Shown here piece by piece: positions 13,086 to 23,952 of a DNA stretch of 64,000 nucleotides. This DNA comes from Glossina fuscipes (Eukaryota; Arthropoda; Insecta; Diptera; Glossinidae). Positions within the stretch are counted from its first letter, which is position 1. Every line of letters starts with the position of its first letter. A program made the position numbers and the translations under genes. The notes under the pieces are model-generated. The model worked only from the letters and a program-made list of their open reading frames with translations, did no database searches and was not told the DNA's origin. The stretch spans positions 544,424 through 608,423 of the forward strand of contig NW_023998569.1 of assembly GCF_014805625.2 (NCBI RefSeq), written 5' to 3'.

Positions 13086-15879
13086 TGATTTTCCGAAAGC
13101 ATTTGATTTTACAATTTCTAATGTAAGAATAGTTTCTCTTTTGCTAATCATTTCTAGGCTTCTTTCATAAAGATTGGAGGACTTAAGTTCTTCATAATCG
13201 TGAGGTGAGATGTACTGCACCACATAAAATTAATTAATTAAATCAAACCAATTGCAGTAACTGTTATCTACATCTACTATTTAATATAACATAAGTAAGC
13301 AATTCCGATTTATAGTTTATCTTGTCGCTAGGCTCTAGTCTTCAATTGATTGTAAAAGTAAAGATTGGAAAGCTCGTGTGGAAGAAAGCTTCATAGCTAC
13401 TTTCTGAGGTTACGTTTTGAATTTTGTTTTAGATCCTTCGATGTTTCAATTTATCCAACATCCATAGATTACATCAATCGTTTTCTCAAAGCGCAAATTT
13501 GATCGAGTGATAGGATCTCGTTAGCGCAAGAACTGGTATTATACGTGGTTTACACGTTCCAAACCGTATCGAAAAGTATGTCGACTTTCATTGCAAAATT
13601 AAAGCCATTTCTACACACTACTGCTCCAACGGAAACAATTCAATGTAAGCAGGGTTGTTTACTCTATCCGCGTTTTTACCGCCTGCATGAAATTAAAAAG
13701 TAGACAAAGTGGATGTCCGAGTTGAGGTCTTCTAAGCGAAAGGAAAAAGAGATTTGGCGCAAATTGGATGATTTATTGAACAGGTGAGCCCCAATCCCGA
13801 AGCTGAAAATCACAACTCGCTCCTCGAGACATGATTAGTCCCTGAGTACCAGATAGAGATATGTTACGCGAGGGCTACCTGATAGTTTTCCCAACCGCTT
13901 GTAGAACAAATCTGCAGAGAACAAACGTTCCTCCCACGATTCTGTGTTCTCAAATAATCTGGGATAGTTAATGAATTTTGAAGGATGGAAGCTGTTGCAA
14001 GAAAACTAAGTCGTTTGATCAGTGAATGCATACTGTCATGTATGTCATTTAATCGACATATGCTGAGTTTTATTTTTTGCTTCTCAAACGGCAGTAGACA
14101 AGCAGACATCCCGATGGACCGATGGATATAATAAAACCGATTCAACATTGTAGCTTAGTCAAGAAAATATGTATTTTAAGCGGTCTCTTATAATTTCTCT
14201 CTGGGTGTTACAAGGCAAAGGGTGAGTAAGGTGAACACATTAATCTATCTGGTGTAAGATATAAAAAATAAACGATTATTAATATTTTCTAAGAAATTTA
14301 ATTTCAAATCTCACCCCTCCTAACTGAAATATGCTGCGCCCTCGCTTGCATTCCCTATAATCAATAAATATTTTTATATTCATTTAGCATGCCCGTCGTT
14401 CACAGACGAACAGCGCAACGATCAGAATTGTAAATCAAAGTTAATTATTTGAGTAGTTAAGTGTTAAGTATTGTCGTTAAATGCAACCATTGCTTTGAAG
14501 CAACATTTTTTTTTATTATTTCTCTGAATTATACAACAAGAAAAAAATCATAAATTAAATTGGCTTGGGTTCGATACGTGTAGTCGATTGCTTATTTGTT
14601 CTGTACACAAATAAGGATAAACAAAATCTTATTTCATTTAACAAAATTTTTCAGATTTTTTTTCGGGATATGCACACCTTATCAAACAGAAAATCCAAAT
14701 TTGAATTTGCACAATAAGCGTCTGGTTTATAACATATATATAACATATAGATGTTCCAACATTTTGTTCAAAGTTGAGATTAGGAGCCTCTTGGGAATCT
14801 TTATCTGTTATCATTAACATGCTTGCTCTTCATTCTCGTTATTTTTAAGGGCAAAGATTCTGTTAATAGATACTTGATATGAGGCCGCATTATTTCAAAC
14901 GTTTGCATAACAGAAGCACATACAATTCAGCATTTTTAAGTGAGTATGGGTTATGGTGGATGTACGTGTGTATGCGCGAAAAAGGACCAAATATAAATTT
15001 TTTTTCATCGCTGCCTTTGAAGAATTGAAGAATTCTAAATTCCATGTTCCCGTTGTTTTGAGAAAATTTCGTTTACAAGTTTTCATATAAAGAAATATAA
15101 AGAAAGATAATACCAATTTTCAACAAAATGTTGGAGCATCTATGTATTTCGTTGTCTCTCATGTTACCAAAAAAGCAAATAAGAGAATAGAACTTCGCAC
15201 CGGAAAAAAAAGTAAACGTCTTTCTCTCGCTACCTCCATTCAGTGTAAATGAACTTCATGCACGTATTTCTTATGATCATTTTATTCGGATATTATTTCT
15301 CGCTTGAGAGAAATTATTAGCCTACACGCGTATATATACACACATAAAGAGAAAGAGAGAGAACGGGGGAAACACCCAGAACATGAGCAAAAAAGCTGAA
15401 ATGAGAGAGAGAGAGAGAGTGAGAGAGAGCCTCAATAAAATTAAGAACGTAAATTTTCCAATATATAAATTCAGTAAACGAACGATATGAGTTTTAGTTC
15501 AATACGACTATTTGATAAAGTTCAAGTTGTTTAAAAAGATTTAGTGGACGTGAATTGCATATAAATAACCAGTTTCGTGCCTTAAGTCTTTCTATTTCGC
15601 TAAAGTGGTATTTGACAGCGATTGTTTTGGTAAATTGCAAACAAACGTGTATAAATAATTAAACGTATGTACACATATACTTTCCTACAATTTTGAATTC
15701 AGTTTAATATCGGTCATTGCCTACCTATCTCAGCGAGTAAAGTTGCGCATGCGTCTGTAGTGAAATCAGTTTGTGTTGAATAAAATAGAGTTGTGGTCCA
15801 TTTGCTTAAAGTTTTTTTTCAAAAAACAATAATTTTTGATTTTTTTTGTGGATGTCGATAATAATTTAAGAAACAACAG
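13086..15879. other. Intergenic, no gene seen
   Basis: Frames of 60-94 codons have low-complexity or repeat-like composition. A GACAAGCAGAC/GGACCGATGGATA block near 14095-14125 resembles the tail of dispersed repeats. Confidence 0.7.
15402..15429. repeat. (GA)n microsatellite
   Basis: A GAGAGA run with one T interruption lies within a wider GA-rich stretch starting about 15346. Confidence 0.85.
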
Positions 15880-16040
15880 AATGGCCTAAGACAAAGAAAG
15901 ACCGGCTAGCAACTCAATGGTCATGGGTTCAGATCTCAAGTGCGGTAGAGTTTTTAATAAAAGCTATAAGCCTTAGATGCCAGTGTTTTAAGACTTTAAT
16001 CTTGAAGTCTATTTCATTGGTTAACTTAATAATAATAAGA
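15880..16040 (+). repeat. SINE-like repeat, copy 2
   Basis: It is homologous to the 8.5-kb copy in inverse orientation. The shared start is CTAGCAACTCAATGGTC, the B-box-like motif GGTCATGGGTTCAGATCTC is at 15919-15937, an identical block is at 15935-15956, and a short (AAT)n tail lies near 16027-16038. Identity by eye is about 80 percent. Confidence 0.55.
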
Positions 16041-16187
16041 AACGAAATTAATGTTAAACCTTAACTCCGTTATGTGTGTCTGTGTATGACATTTGGGAAA
16101 GTTAATGGAATTCCTCTTTGGCAGTATGCGAATACGTTTTAAAGTGTGAAATATTTCTTAGCCTTTCATCAATATCCAATTTAATTA

Positions 16188-16190
<3 letters not shown>

Positions 16191-16221
<31 letters not shown>

Positions 16222-16222
16222 T
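16191..16222. repeat. (TTA)n microsatellite
   Basis: About ten uninterrupted TTA units lie 150 bases after SINE-like copy 2. Confidence 0.9.
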
Positions 16223-16324
16223 TAATTTTAGACTAATGAATTGAATTCTTAGACTAAAAAAGGAGACATTGAGCATTTTGAAGAATTCAGAGCTATTCCG
16301 TAGGTAGATACAATGGAAGAATTT

Positions 16325-16409
16325 AAGATTAAATAAAGGTTTTAAGTAAACAAAGATTAAATCAAGGTTTTAAATAAACAAAGATTAAATAAACCTTTTA
16401 AGTGAACAA
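16325..16409 (+). repeat. 28-bp tandem repeat, three copies
   Basis: AAGATTAAAT begins at 16325, 16353 and 16381, each followed by a variant of AAAGGTTTTAAGTAAACA. Confidence 0.8.
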
Positions 16410-17447
16410 ACATTTTCATGTTGTCAAATTTCTGCTAATTTTGTGAATTGCGAAATAAAGCAAGCGTTTAATACGCAATTTAATGTTGCACAAGATTTCG
16501 CGCTGATTAAAGAACAACATTAGTTTTTGAGATTCCATGTCTAAGCACAAAGGAAGAAAATTGACTATTCTCTGATAGCTAAAACTATATCTATATATAA
16601 CATAGCACGAGGGCATAAAATCATAATGTCTTGCCAATTGCCTATGTATTTGAAAGAAAACAATTAGAATGAAGCGTAATATTTCATAATACTTAAAGCA
16701 ATATCAAAAAAAGTACATACGTACGAAAGTACCAAGCATATTTTTGATACATTTATATAAAAAAGAATATATATTACATTTCAACCAAACCATTTGTTTG
16801 AATATATATGGAAAGAGAATATTCTTTTTTTTTTTTGAAAATAGGATAAAATCGAATGCCACGCCTATAAAAATTGTATAAAACTATTCAGGAGACGTAC
16901 AAGGGGGGATGAATGCTCTTTTTTTATACAATTATATATATAGAATTATATATTATATAAAACCACTTGTACAAATATATCGAAGAATTAACAGGAAATA
17001 GTCAAAAATATGCGTAAGAAAGCAAACAAAAACCTTGCAGTTATCGAAATTTTCAAAAAGAATTTAATGAATTTAAAAAAAGAAATATTTAGAAATAAAT
17101 GTTATGTTCTCATATTTTTAGTAACAGGCATGCAAACGTAATATGCTTGGTAAGCGTAACAGAAATTATGGATATCTGTGTCTCATATTTTTGTGGCCTC
17201 TACAGATTCATATAAGGAAAGAGTCGGAATTACAATCTACTGTTAAAAAAAAACATCTCCAGAGAGTAACGGACCTAGAGCAATCGGTATTAAGCGTTAC
17301 TAAGGCTTATCAATAATAATTTCTGAAATGTGACTTTTTTGGTCTGGTTTTAGAAACATTTAACAAGTCCTTGCGACTGTGTAAGAAACCTACGTAATTA
17401 CCATATAAAATTAATTTTGAAAAGCGAATATAGTTCTCTTCTCATTG

Positions 17448-17680
17448 CTTTTTATACCCTACACAACTTGAGATACCCGGCTATATTAACTTTGCGCCAT
17501 TGTATGCAACACCCAGAAGAATTTGAAATACACTCACTTTTCATTGCACATTTTTTTGTGTTCAATCTACTGGGCGCCTTTGCACACTGACGTGTTTTCC
17601 GCTCAAAGGCAAACGCTATCGAAAATAATTCGGGCCATTTTTTCGACCACCTCACGTGTACCGCCCTATTTTTAAGAGTC
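17448..17680 (-). repeat. Dispersed repeat family B, copy 2 (inverted)
   Basis: Reading -, GGTCGAAAAAATGGCCCGA, TTTCGATAGCG and TTCTTCTGGGTGTTGCATAC (17521-17502) match the other copies in order, and the element ends AGGGTATAAAAAGC. The 94-codon - frame here is an artefact of the repeat. Confidence 0.65.
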
Positions 17681-17869
17681 GTTGTATGTGGAACTATATC
17701 GTGGTGCCGGGTATTTAATGTTAGGCCATGGCGCACTATAATCTTTTTGCTTGCTAATTATATGAAATTAAAAAATCCTTTTAAGGTCGACAGGGTAAGG
17801 TAAGCTTTGTTGTAGATGACTACATTTAATATATTTATATGAACTGAACTGAACTATATATAACTCAGT

Positions 17870-18650
17870 ACATAGATACTAAAGCTAAGAGCTAAGTAGA
17901 GCATTAAATGACAACGAACACCATAACTAAACTCATATTAAACCTAATCCACAGCACTTGATGGAATAAAATGTAAAACTTAGTCTAATAAGCGCTTTTT
18001 AATGGACCAGCCTAAGAAGATGAAATTAAGTCGATAGGCTTGCCAAATATTATTATTATCTATTTGCAATTTAAATGCAATGATTGAAATTATGAGTCCC
18101 AAATTTCGCCCTAAGACGAATTGAGCAGTTTGTACGTCACGCAGCAGCGATTAGAGAAAACCGCTTCAACCAGAAGAAATAAGAAAAATCATCAAATTGT
18201 TTATAGAAAACCCGGAAAGGAAAAAATAGTTCAAAATTATTCCCGGATTGAGGCATCCGAAGTGGAAGGAAATTCCATGAAACTCTTGAAGGAACATTAA
18301 AATCCAGACTACTGAGCAAGAATGGTGGTGAGCTGTTTCCTTGAGTAAGTTTAATCAAAAAGCCTATTGCAAGGATCAATCTTCTTCACTCGAGACTAAG
18401 TAAATTGATTAGAAGCGAACGATGCTCAAACGGAAGTAATCCTATTTGTATCCAATCCCAGTCCACGCAGTGAAAATAAGAGAATTTGTTTTTGAATTTT
18501 CTTGATCATGTCAACGTAATAATTCTAATTAGGAGACCAAATGATAGACGCATATTCAACTAAGGCCCTCAAAACAACCAATATATTTTGCACAAGTTTT
18601 TCAAAGAGCTTAGGTGTTACGGAAAGTTCTTATAATATTAAGTTACTAAT
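17870..18650 (-). mobile_element. LINE 3' fragment (C-terminal reverse-transcriptase extension and 3' tail)
   Basis: On -, LVEYASIIWSPN lies near 18565-18530, then IQKQILLFSLRGLGW, PFEHRSLLINLLSLE and a stop. An open block 18379-18137 follows (IGFLIKLTQGNSSPPFLLSS and SLDFNVPSRVSWNFLPLRMP). This layout is the conserved C-terminal end of Jockey/CR1-group ORF2. The sequence down to about 17870 is noncoding and probably the element's 3' UTR; that limit is a guess. Confidence 0.7.
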
Positions 18651-19544
18651 TGGCAAAAAATCAAATATTTGTACATACTATTAGGAAACAAAATGGAAAT
18701 AACATGGTCTTCGCTGCCTTCGTCTAAAAGGCGGGCTTTATTATAGTTACCTGCCAGTTATGCTGTAAACTAAAATTGTGTAGATGCCCGCAATAAATTC
18801 ATTTTCGCCTGTACAGCGCGACGTATATGGGAAACAAAAATACAAAAAAATGTTAACATTATTTGAAATGAAGAACCGACTATTGTTCGTTATTGTTCAT
18901 CTTATGCGCAAAGCATTTCTTTGTATATCCTTAATATTTAATAACAGTATAATATACGCTGGATATAGTTCCTACCATGATGCAAACACTTTAGATTATG
19001 GAAACTTCCTCTGTATCGATATAGGGATTTTTTTTTTTTTTAATTAACAAGCATCGGTTATGTAAATGAAGTAGTTTGATCGATCGTTCGATAAATTAAA
19101 ATAAATTAACATGTTAGCAACATTGTAAACTTAATATTAATCTTTCTCTGGGATGAACTAACACAAATGTCGTCTATAAAACAATTTCCTAGGTTTGAGA
19201 TCGAGAACAATTATCAGCTTAATTAAAACTTCGTTAACGCTACGCCATCTATGTGTCGACATTGTATTTTCTACACCAGAGTCGACATTATATAATTTAA
19301 AATAATAATGGGTAAAAAAGAAAAAACTAGGAGTGCAAAGGGTTAAGACTATAATTGCTTGAATAAGAGCAGTTTTCAGATTGCTTTACTTTTACATTTT
19401 TAACTGGACAAGTGAAATAAATCTTAAGCTAAAGTTAAATTACAGAAAGCTCCCTATCACGCAATAGGCCTAGTGGTCTCTTTGTCATAATTATGTATAT
19501 GAAAATAAAACAGATTTCCGGAAATAAGTTTAACATTCAAAACA

Positions 19545-19905
19545 AACAAGAACAGAAAAGCGGGGCGCTGCCCACCATTAAATACCTCATTCTACCCTAC
19601 AGTTAGTCATATATTGACGTTCCGAAACAAGGCATTATATGGCAAGTAATTGAAAAAATTGTCCGATCCGAATCGCTTTCAATAGCGATCGTCCTTGGCG
19701 AAAAACCTTTCGGTGCATCAAATGTCATAAAAATATCAGCAAAACTGCAGTCTATAGATTAAACATACGAAAACAACGCAGAAATTCTAAATCGATCCTT
19801 ATAATAAAAAGTGGGTCTACGTCGAGTTCTTCTGGGTGTTGCATACGTCCGCACTAACTTAATATACCCTGTATAGCATGTGGCGTAAGATATAAAAAGT
19901 ACGAA
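19545..19905 (+). repeat. Dispersed repeat family B, copy 3
   Basis: It begins near ACAAGAACAGAAAAGCGGGG, carries GTCCGATCCGAATCGCTTTC (19662-19681) and an exact 20-base match to copy 2 (19827-19846), and ends GATATAAAAAGTACG. It is the most complete of the three copies. Confidence 0.65.
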
Positions 19906-19966
19906 AGATCTTGTCTGACTTACGTGCAAATGAAGTATTTATAAAATTTTTTTTTAATTAATATTT

Positions 19967-19973
19967 TATTATT

Positions 19974-20008
<35 letters not shown>
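19967..20008. repeat. Mirror-paired trinucleotide microsatellite (TTA)n(TAA)n
   Basis: TTATTATTATT runs directly into AATAATAATAA repeats, so the array is self-complementary and can fold into a hairpin. It lies about 420 bases above the NPC2 start. Confidence 0.9.
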
Positions 20009-20009
<1 letters not shown>

Positions 20010-20424
20010 GGTAATTAATTTACAGTTAAATGGAAATTGCAATGTAATTGAAATGAAATTAAACTCAACTGAAGCAAAATGCAATCACCCAACATTTTTT
20101 CCAAAATATTTTTGAAATCAGTTGACGTAAAGACGTAATCGTTCCCCAAGAAATAACTGTCGAAGACAATTTGCTTATTAGTCGCCGCAACAAGGTTAGC
20201 TACACAATTTGCAAAAGAGATGATAAAAAAAGAAGTTTTTAATAAACGTCACAAATAGTCTCAAGTAAAAAAGCGACAGTAAGACAATCCTGCGAGAAAG
20301 TGTTATAGTAAAGACTGAAAACAAACTGCCTAAAGAGTAACAATAACAATAATAATAATCATTTTTGGTAATCTCAATAAAATTCTTTATTTCTTTATAG
20401 ATTAACAGAAGTCCCAAAAGCAAG

Positions 20425-20968
20425 ATGAAAACCGTCATGTGTATTACCATTCTGGGGGCCGTAGTTTTGGCCACCTCGGCTTCAATAGTGAAAAATTGCG
20501 CCAAATGTAAGTCGTATTACATTACAAAAAAACGAAAAAAATAGTTGTAGTGAAATTGTCATCATTTCAGCTAAAACTCATCTGATTGATGAACAAAATG
20601 ATGTAAACATATCGAATTGCCCTAAAAATAAATGTTCGCTGAAACGTAATACTGACACTCTGGTCGAAATCAAATTAAAACCAAAACGTGACTTTAAGGA
20701 ACTCAATTCCGATATCCAGGGCATAATATTAGATGTTCCCATACCGTTTCTTGGCTATTACGGTACCAGTGCTTGCCCTCATATTTATGATGCCGAAGGT
20801 AAAAATAAGGTTGGCTGCCCCTTGAAAGCAGGCGAAACTTACCTCTACAGAAATAGTTTTAAAATATTGCCTGTTTATCCGACCGTCAGTCTAGTGGTAC
20901 ATTGGGGTTTGGGCGATAAAGACGATGATGTCGTCTGTTTCGAAGTGCCAGCGAAAATTAAAGCTTAA
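20425..20968 (+). CDS. NPC2-family (ML domain) secreted lipid-binding protein, two exons
   Basis: Exons are 20425-20506 and 20571-20968, joined by a 64-bp GT-AG intron (GTAAGT donor, ATTTCAG acceptor, phase 1), giving 159 residues. Residues 1-20 are a signal peptide (MKTVMCITILGAVVLATSAS). The remainder is one ML (MD-2-related lipid-recognition) domain with six cysteines at 25, 44, 49, 96, 110 and 150, the count expected for the three NPC2 disulfides. Other family marks are the N-CPKNKC loop, the VGCPLKAGETY turn (108-118), YPTVSLVVHW (130-139) and the PAKI tail. Length is typical. Family members bind sterols or other lipids in lysosomes or in secreted fluid; insects have several paralogues, some sensory or immune. 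The GYYGTSACPHIY stretch looks more like the divergent fly paralogues than Npc2a, but I do not assign one. A pyrimidine-rich TTTATAG ending at 20400 could be the acceptor of a 5'-UTR intron. It converges with CCHa1 on the other strand. Confidence 0.95.
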
Positions 20969-21259
20969 TTTTAAATGTTAACCTTAATATTAATGTGATA
21001 AAATTTAGAAATAGAATCTGAGAGCTTTTTTCTAGAAGCATGTAAGATATTTGCCTTTTTTTTTAATAACATACATACAAAACATAATTGTTCTTTTGAT
21101 ATGATTTTGTTATTACATATATTGATGCCTCCAGCCTTGGCATCAATATTTATATAACGAAATATTTATTTTTACAAAAGTTTTTTTCGTTTCTGTACAT
21201 TTTAAACAAATAGTTACTAAAGAAAGTTCGAGGGAAAAATTAACAAAAAATTATATATG

Positions 21260-21265
21260 AATAAA
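21260..21265 (+). terminator. Candidate poly(A) signal of the NPC2 gene
   Basis: This is an AATAAA hexamer 292 bases after the NPC2 stop codon and the first canonical one downstream. It lies before the 3' end of the convergent CCHa1 gene. The placement is inferred. Confidence 0.45.
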
Positions 21266-21502
21266 ATGAAATAACAAAAAAAAAACAAACAAAAAAAAAC
21301 GATTGAAAAATTTACATCGGTTTGTCGTGTTTATAAATTGTGATGAAATTTGTTATTCTTTTTCAAATATTTGCGTACAGTGCAGAGTGAGATAGAGATT
21401 AGAATGCCTGGTGTACACATCCATATATATTTACATGTTTCAGGTTATTTTTGTTTTTTTAAAACATTTCCGGTAGTTTCTACAGATTTTTTTTATATTT
21501 AA

Positions 21503-21508
21503 TTTATT
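21503..21508 (-). terminator. Candidate poly(A) signal of the CCHa1 gene
   Basis: TTTATT on + reads AATAAA on -, 20 bases past the CCHa1 stop. Further A/T-rich variants follow, so the exact cleavage site is open. Confidence 0.45.
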
Positions 21509-21527
21509 TTTATCTTTTTTCACAGAT

Positions 21528-23481
21528 TTAATTTATCTCATTTTCCATTATTTCCGCTTCCGCTTTCTGATCATTTTTGATAGAAGGATGCTGTGACAAC
21601 GCGTTATTTCCATTATTTGCCAGATATGTTGAAGTTATATATTGATACAGAGGGAAACGCACCCAACTTTGTCCACGCTTCGGCCAATCATTATTATATT
21701 CTTTCGTTCGGAACGATTTCATCGCTTGAGTTTTTATATTTTTATTTACTTGCTTTAAAAGTTCATTTCTCACATATGTTTGCTCTACCGGCACGGATGG
21801 ATTTATTTTACGTTTACCGTGTGTTTCTAATGAACGTTCCAAAGGCATATCTATGTCACTTGCGCCTGCACCATAGTTGAGCTGCAAATAAAATATTATT
21901 TCAAACCAGAACATTATGTAATATTAGTAATTCACAACGTTATACCTTTCGATCGAGCTGATCTTTAAGAGCATTTAGATTAGGAAAATCAATTTTAACC
22001 GTTGGTAGATTTACATCGCTACGAAATATGTTTGTACGGCCTGAACGTTTGCCATGAGCTAGAAAGTAAATTCAATTTATTTGGAAAAAAAGAAAACAAA
22101 TTGAATCGGGGGAAATCGCTTATACCCAGCACCTTAAGGCAATATATATCGCAAAAAAGGGAATTGTGTTTGAGGCTTGAGGTGATTCCATCAATATCAA
22201 ACACTAACCTCCTACTTCGCTTTGGTAAAATGTTTTTTAATATTTAATTTATTTGATGTTGGGACTTAATCTGATGACAGCAATTAGATAGATTAGAAGA
22301 TTAGACGATATTTCTTATATTAAAAAATTCGAAATAAATTCGTTTTCCGAGTTGAAGTTTTGAAGGGAAGGGGAAGGACGTATAGACAGACACCGCAGTA
22401 CAGATGCAAATCGTTTCCGCTATGTAGGCCTGTTGTATCATGGCGCCGATGCGAATTTACCCGTTTTACCATTATTTAGCATAACCTCTAAGATAGGTAT
22501 ACAGATTCTGGAGTGCTCCACTAATTAAGGCCAATGTAGTTGAACGAGCTGAGCAAATTTTTTCGAAATATTTAAAGTCCTAAAGATTTTCAACGGCTAC
22601 TTGCTATTGTGTGCGTTGTTTTAAATTTGGCGACGTTTGATAAACCAGAGCTAGGAGATTCCTACACGAATTCGATGATGTTTGCTAGCAATCTATAAAA
22701 AAGACGAGGACCGTTTTTATTTATCTGTGTACGCAAACAAGGGAAAGCACGGTTTTTGAGGCTTCAGCAACTCAAGAGAATTTGTCGAACGGCCTTCCCA
22801 ACCACATGGAGTGAGATGTTGTTGTAGTTTTCGTTCTGGCAGTCTACTTGGTGCACATATTTTCGAAGATGATTTGCGTTATCGAACGATGTCGACTGTG
22901 ATTTTTTGGCTTAAACTTGATGCAGATGGATGTGGACAATGTTTATTTTATATTATATTATTATTTATAAAAGAGTGGCGCTGTCTACTACACAGCCCAT
23001 CTATTGCGCGATTGTTAGCTGTTGTTGAAAGATCCTATATTTGCACCAAAAGTTTTACGATTGCTTTGTGTAGAAGCATTTACTTTTTGACTATATAGGG
23101 AGCCAGTTGTTGAGCTAATCGCGCTTATTGTTAGCGCATTCTCAATCACTTTGCTATCACAAAAGAATGTTTGCTTCAAAGCACTAACTTTGTATCGCAA
23201 GTTTTTCGGATATAAGTTTGAACAAAGGAAGGGAGACCGACGGACGATGCGCAGACATTGGACAATTTACATAGTTAAATTCATTTAGCATATTACACTG
23301 ATAAAGAATACATATAGAAACGTTTTTATATGCGTACAGTTTTCAAATGCCTAACACATACTTCTGGTTGGCAAACCTCATTCACCTCTCAAACCTCTCT
23401 GGGTATAAACATAATATATTACATTATGCATGGAAAAGCACTTACCTCCCCAACATGAGTGACCATATTCCAGGCAGGAAC
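21528..23481 (-). CDS. CCHa1: CCHamide-1 neuropeptide precursor (signal-peptide exon not located)
   Basis: Three exons are supported. Exon A is 23481-23446 (36 bp, CACAG acceptor, GTAAGT donor, phases 1/1). Exon B is 22058-21946 (113 bp). Exon C is 21881-21528 and ends in TAA. Introns are 1387 and 64 bp. Exon A encodes GSCLEYGHSCWG; the codon split across the intron plus exon B add A-HGKR, giving the mature SCLEYGHSCWGAH-amide with its two cysteines, the glycine amide donor and the KR cleavage site, as in fly CCHamide-1. The visible precursor has about 167 residues after the leader. It contains a second HGKRK site in exon C (21821-21807) and a further KR at 21680-21675. CCHamide-1 is a secreted brain-gut peptide acting on a class A GPCR. 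The leader exon must end in phase 1 and lie above 23481. The one nearby ATG frame with hydrophobic residues (23688) has no good phase-1 donor, so I leave the start open. Confidence 0.93.
22059..23445 (-). other. CCHa1 intron between the peptide microexon and exon B
   Basis: It runs from the GTAAGT donor to the TTTCTAG acceptor. Frames inside on + (22811-23098) have no support. A GACCGACGGACGATG block near 23232 looks repeat-derived. Confidence 0.85.
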
Positions 23482-23901
23482 CTGTGAATATCAATGCAGT
23501 TCAGTTATTTTTTTTGCAACGATCGTTTTATTAGAGGAGTAATAAAACTGTAGTTGCATAGGAGCGAATATTTTCCTTACGTCTTCACAAATTTCTAGAC
23601 TTAATAGAGCATTCATTCCATAAACAGAATTTAAAACAAACTCTTTGCTTGACAAAATGAGATGCAGTAAAAACCGAAAAACTGACATTTCTATGTTTAT
23701 AAAAACGCGGATAATGCTGCATATATGTATATATGTATATGTATACTACTCAGAGTGTACAAACATATTACGTACTCACAAAAAAAATAATTTCACTATT
23801 TTATACTTAGAGCAAACTTTAAATAGAAAATTCATCTTATTTTTTGATCATAGCATCTAAATAACAGTTTATTAATTATTTTAACAGTTTAATGGAAATA
23901 C

Positions 23902-23952
23902 CTGTTGTGTGTGGTATTTGCGAGCGGAAGTTTCTAAACGAACATTAGCCAC
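23902..23952 (-). other. Possible 51-bp mini-exon upstream of CCHa1
   Basis: AATAG acceptor and CAG|GTATTT donor flank 51 bases open in one frame (17 codons, VANVRLETSARKYHTQQ). Joined directly to the CCHa1 microexon it would be out of frame with the peptide, so it cannot encode the leader. It could be a 5'-UTR or alternative exon, or chance. Confidence 0.2.

Noticed and set aside
21593..21880. 95-codon + frame
   Set aside because: It is antisense to CCHa1 exon C, whose - frame is joined by matching splice phases.
23491..23688. Frame starting MSVFRFLLHLIL as the CCHa1 leader
   Set aside because: A lysine-glutamate pair interrupts the hydrophobic core, and the only phase-1 GT (GTGAAG after ATTT) is a weak donor.
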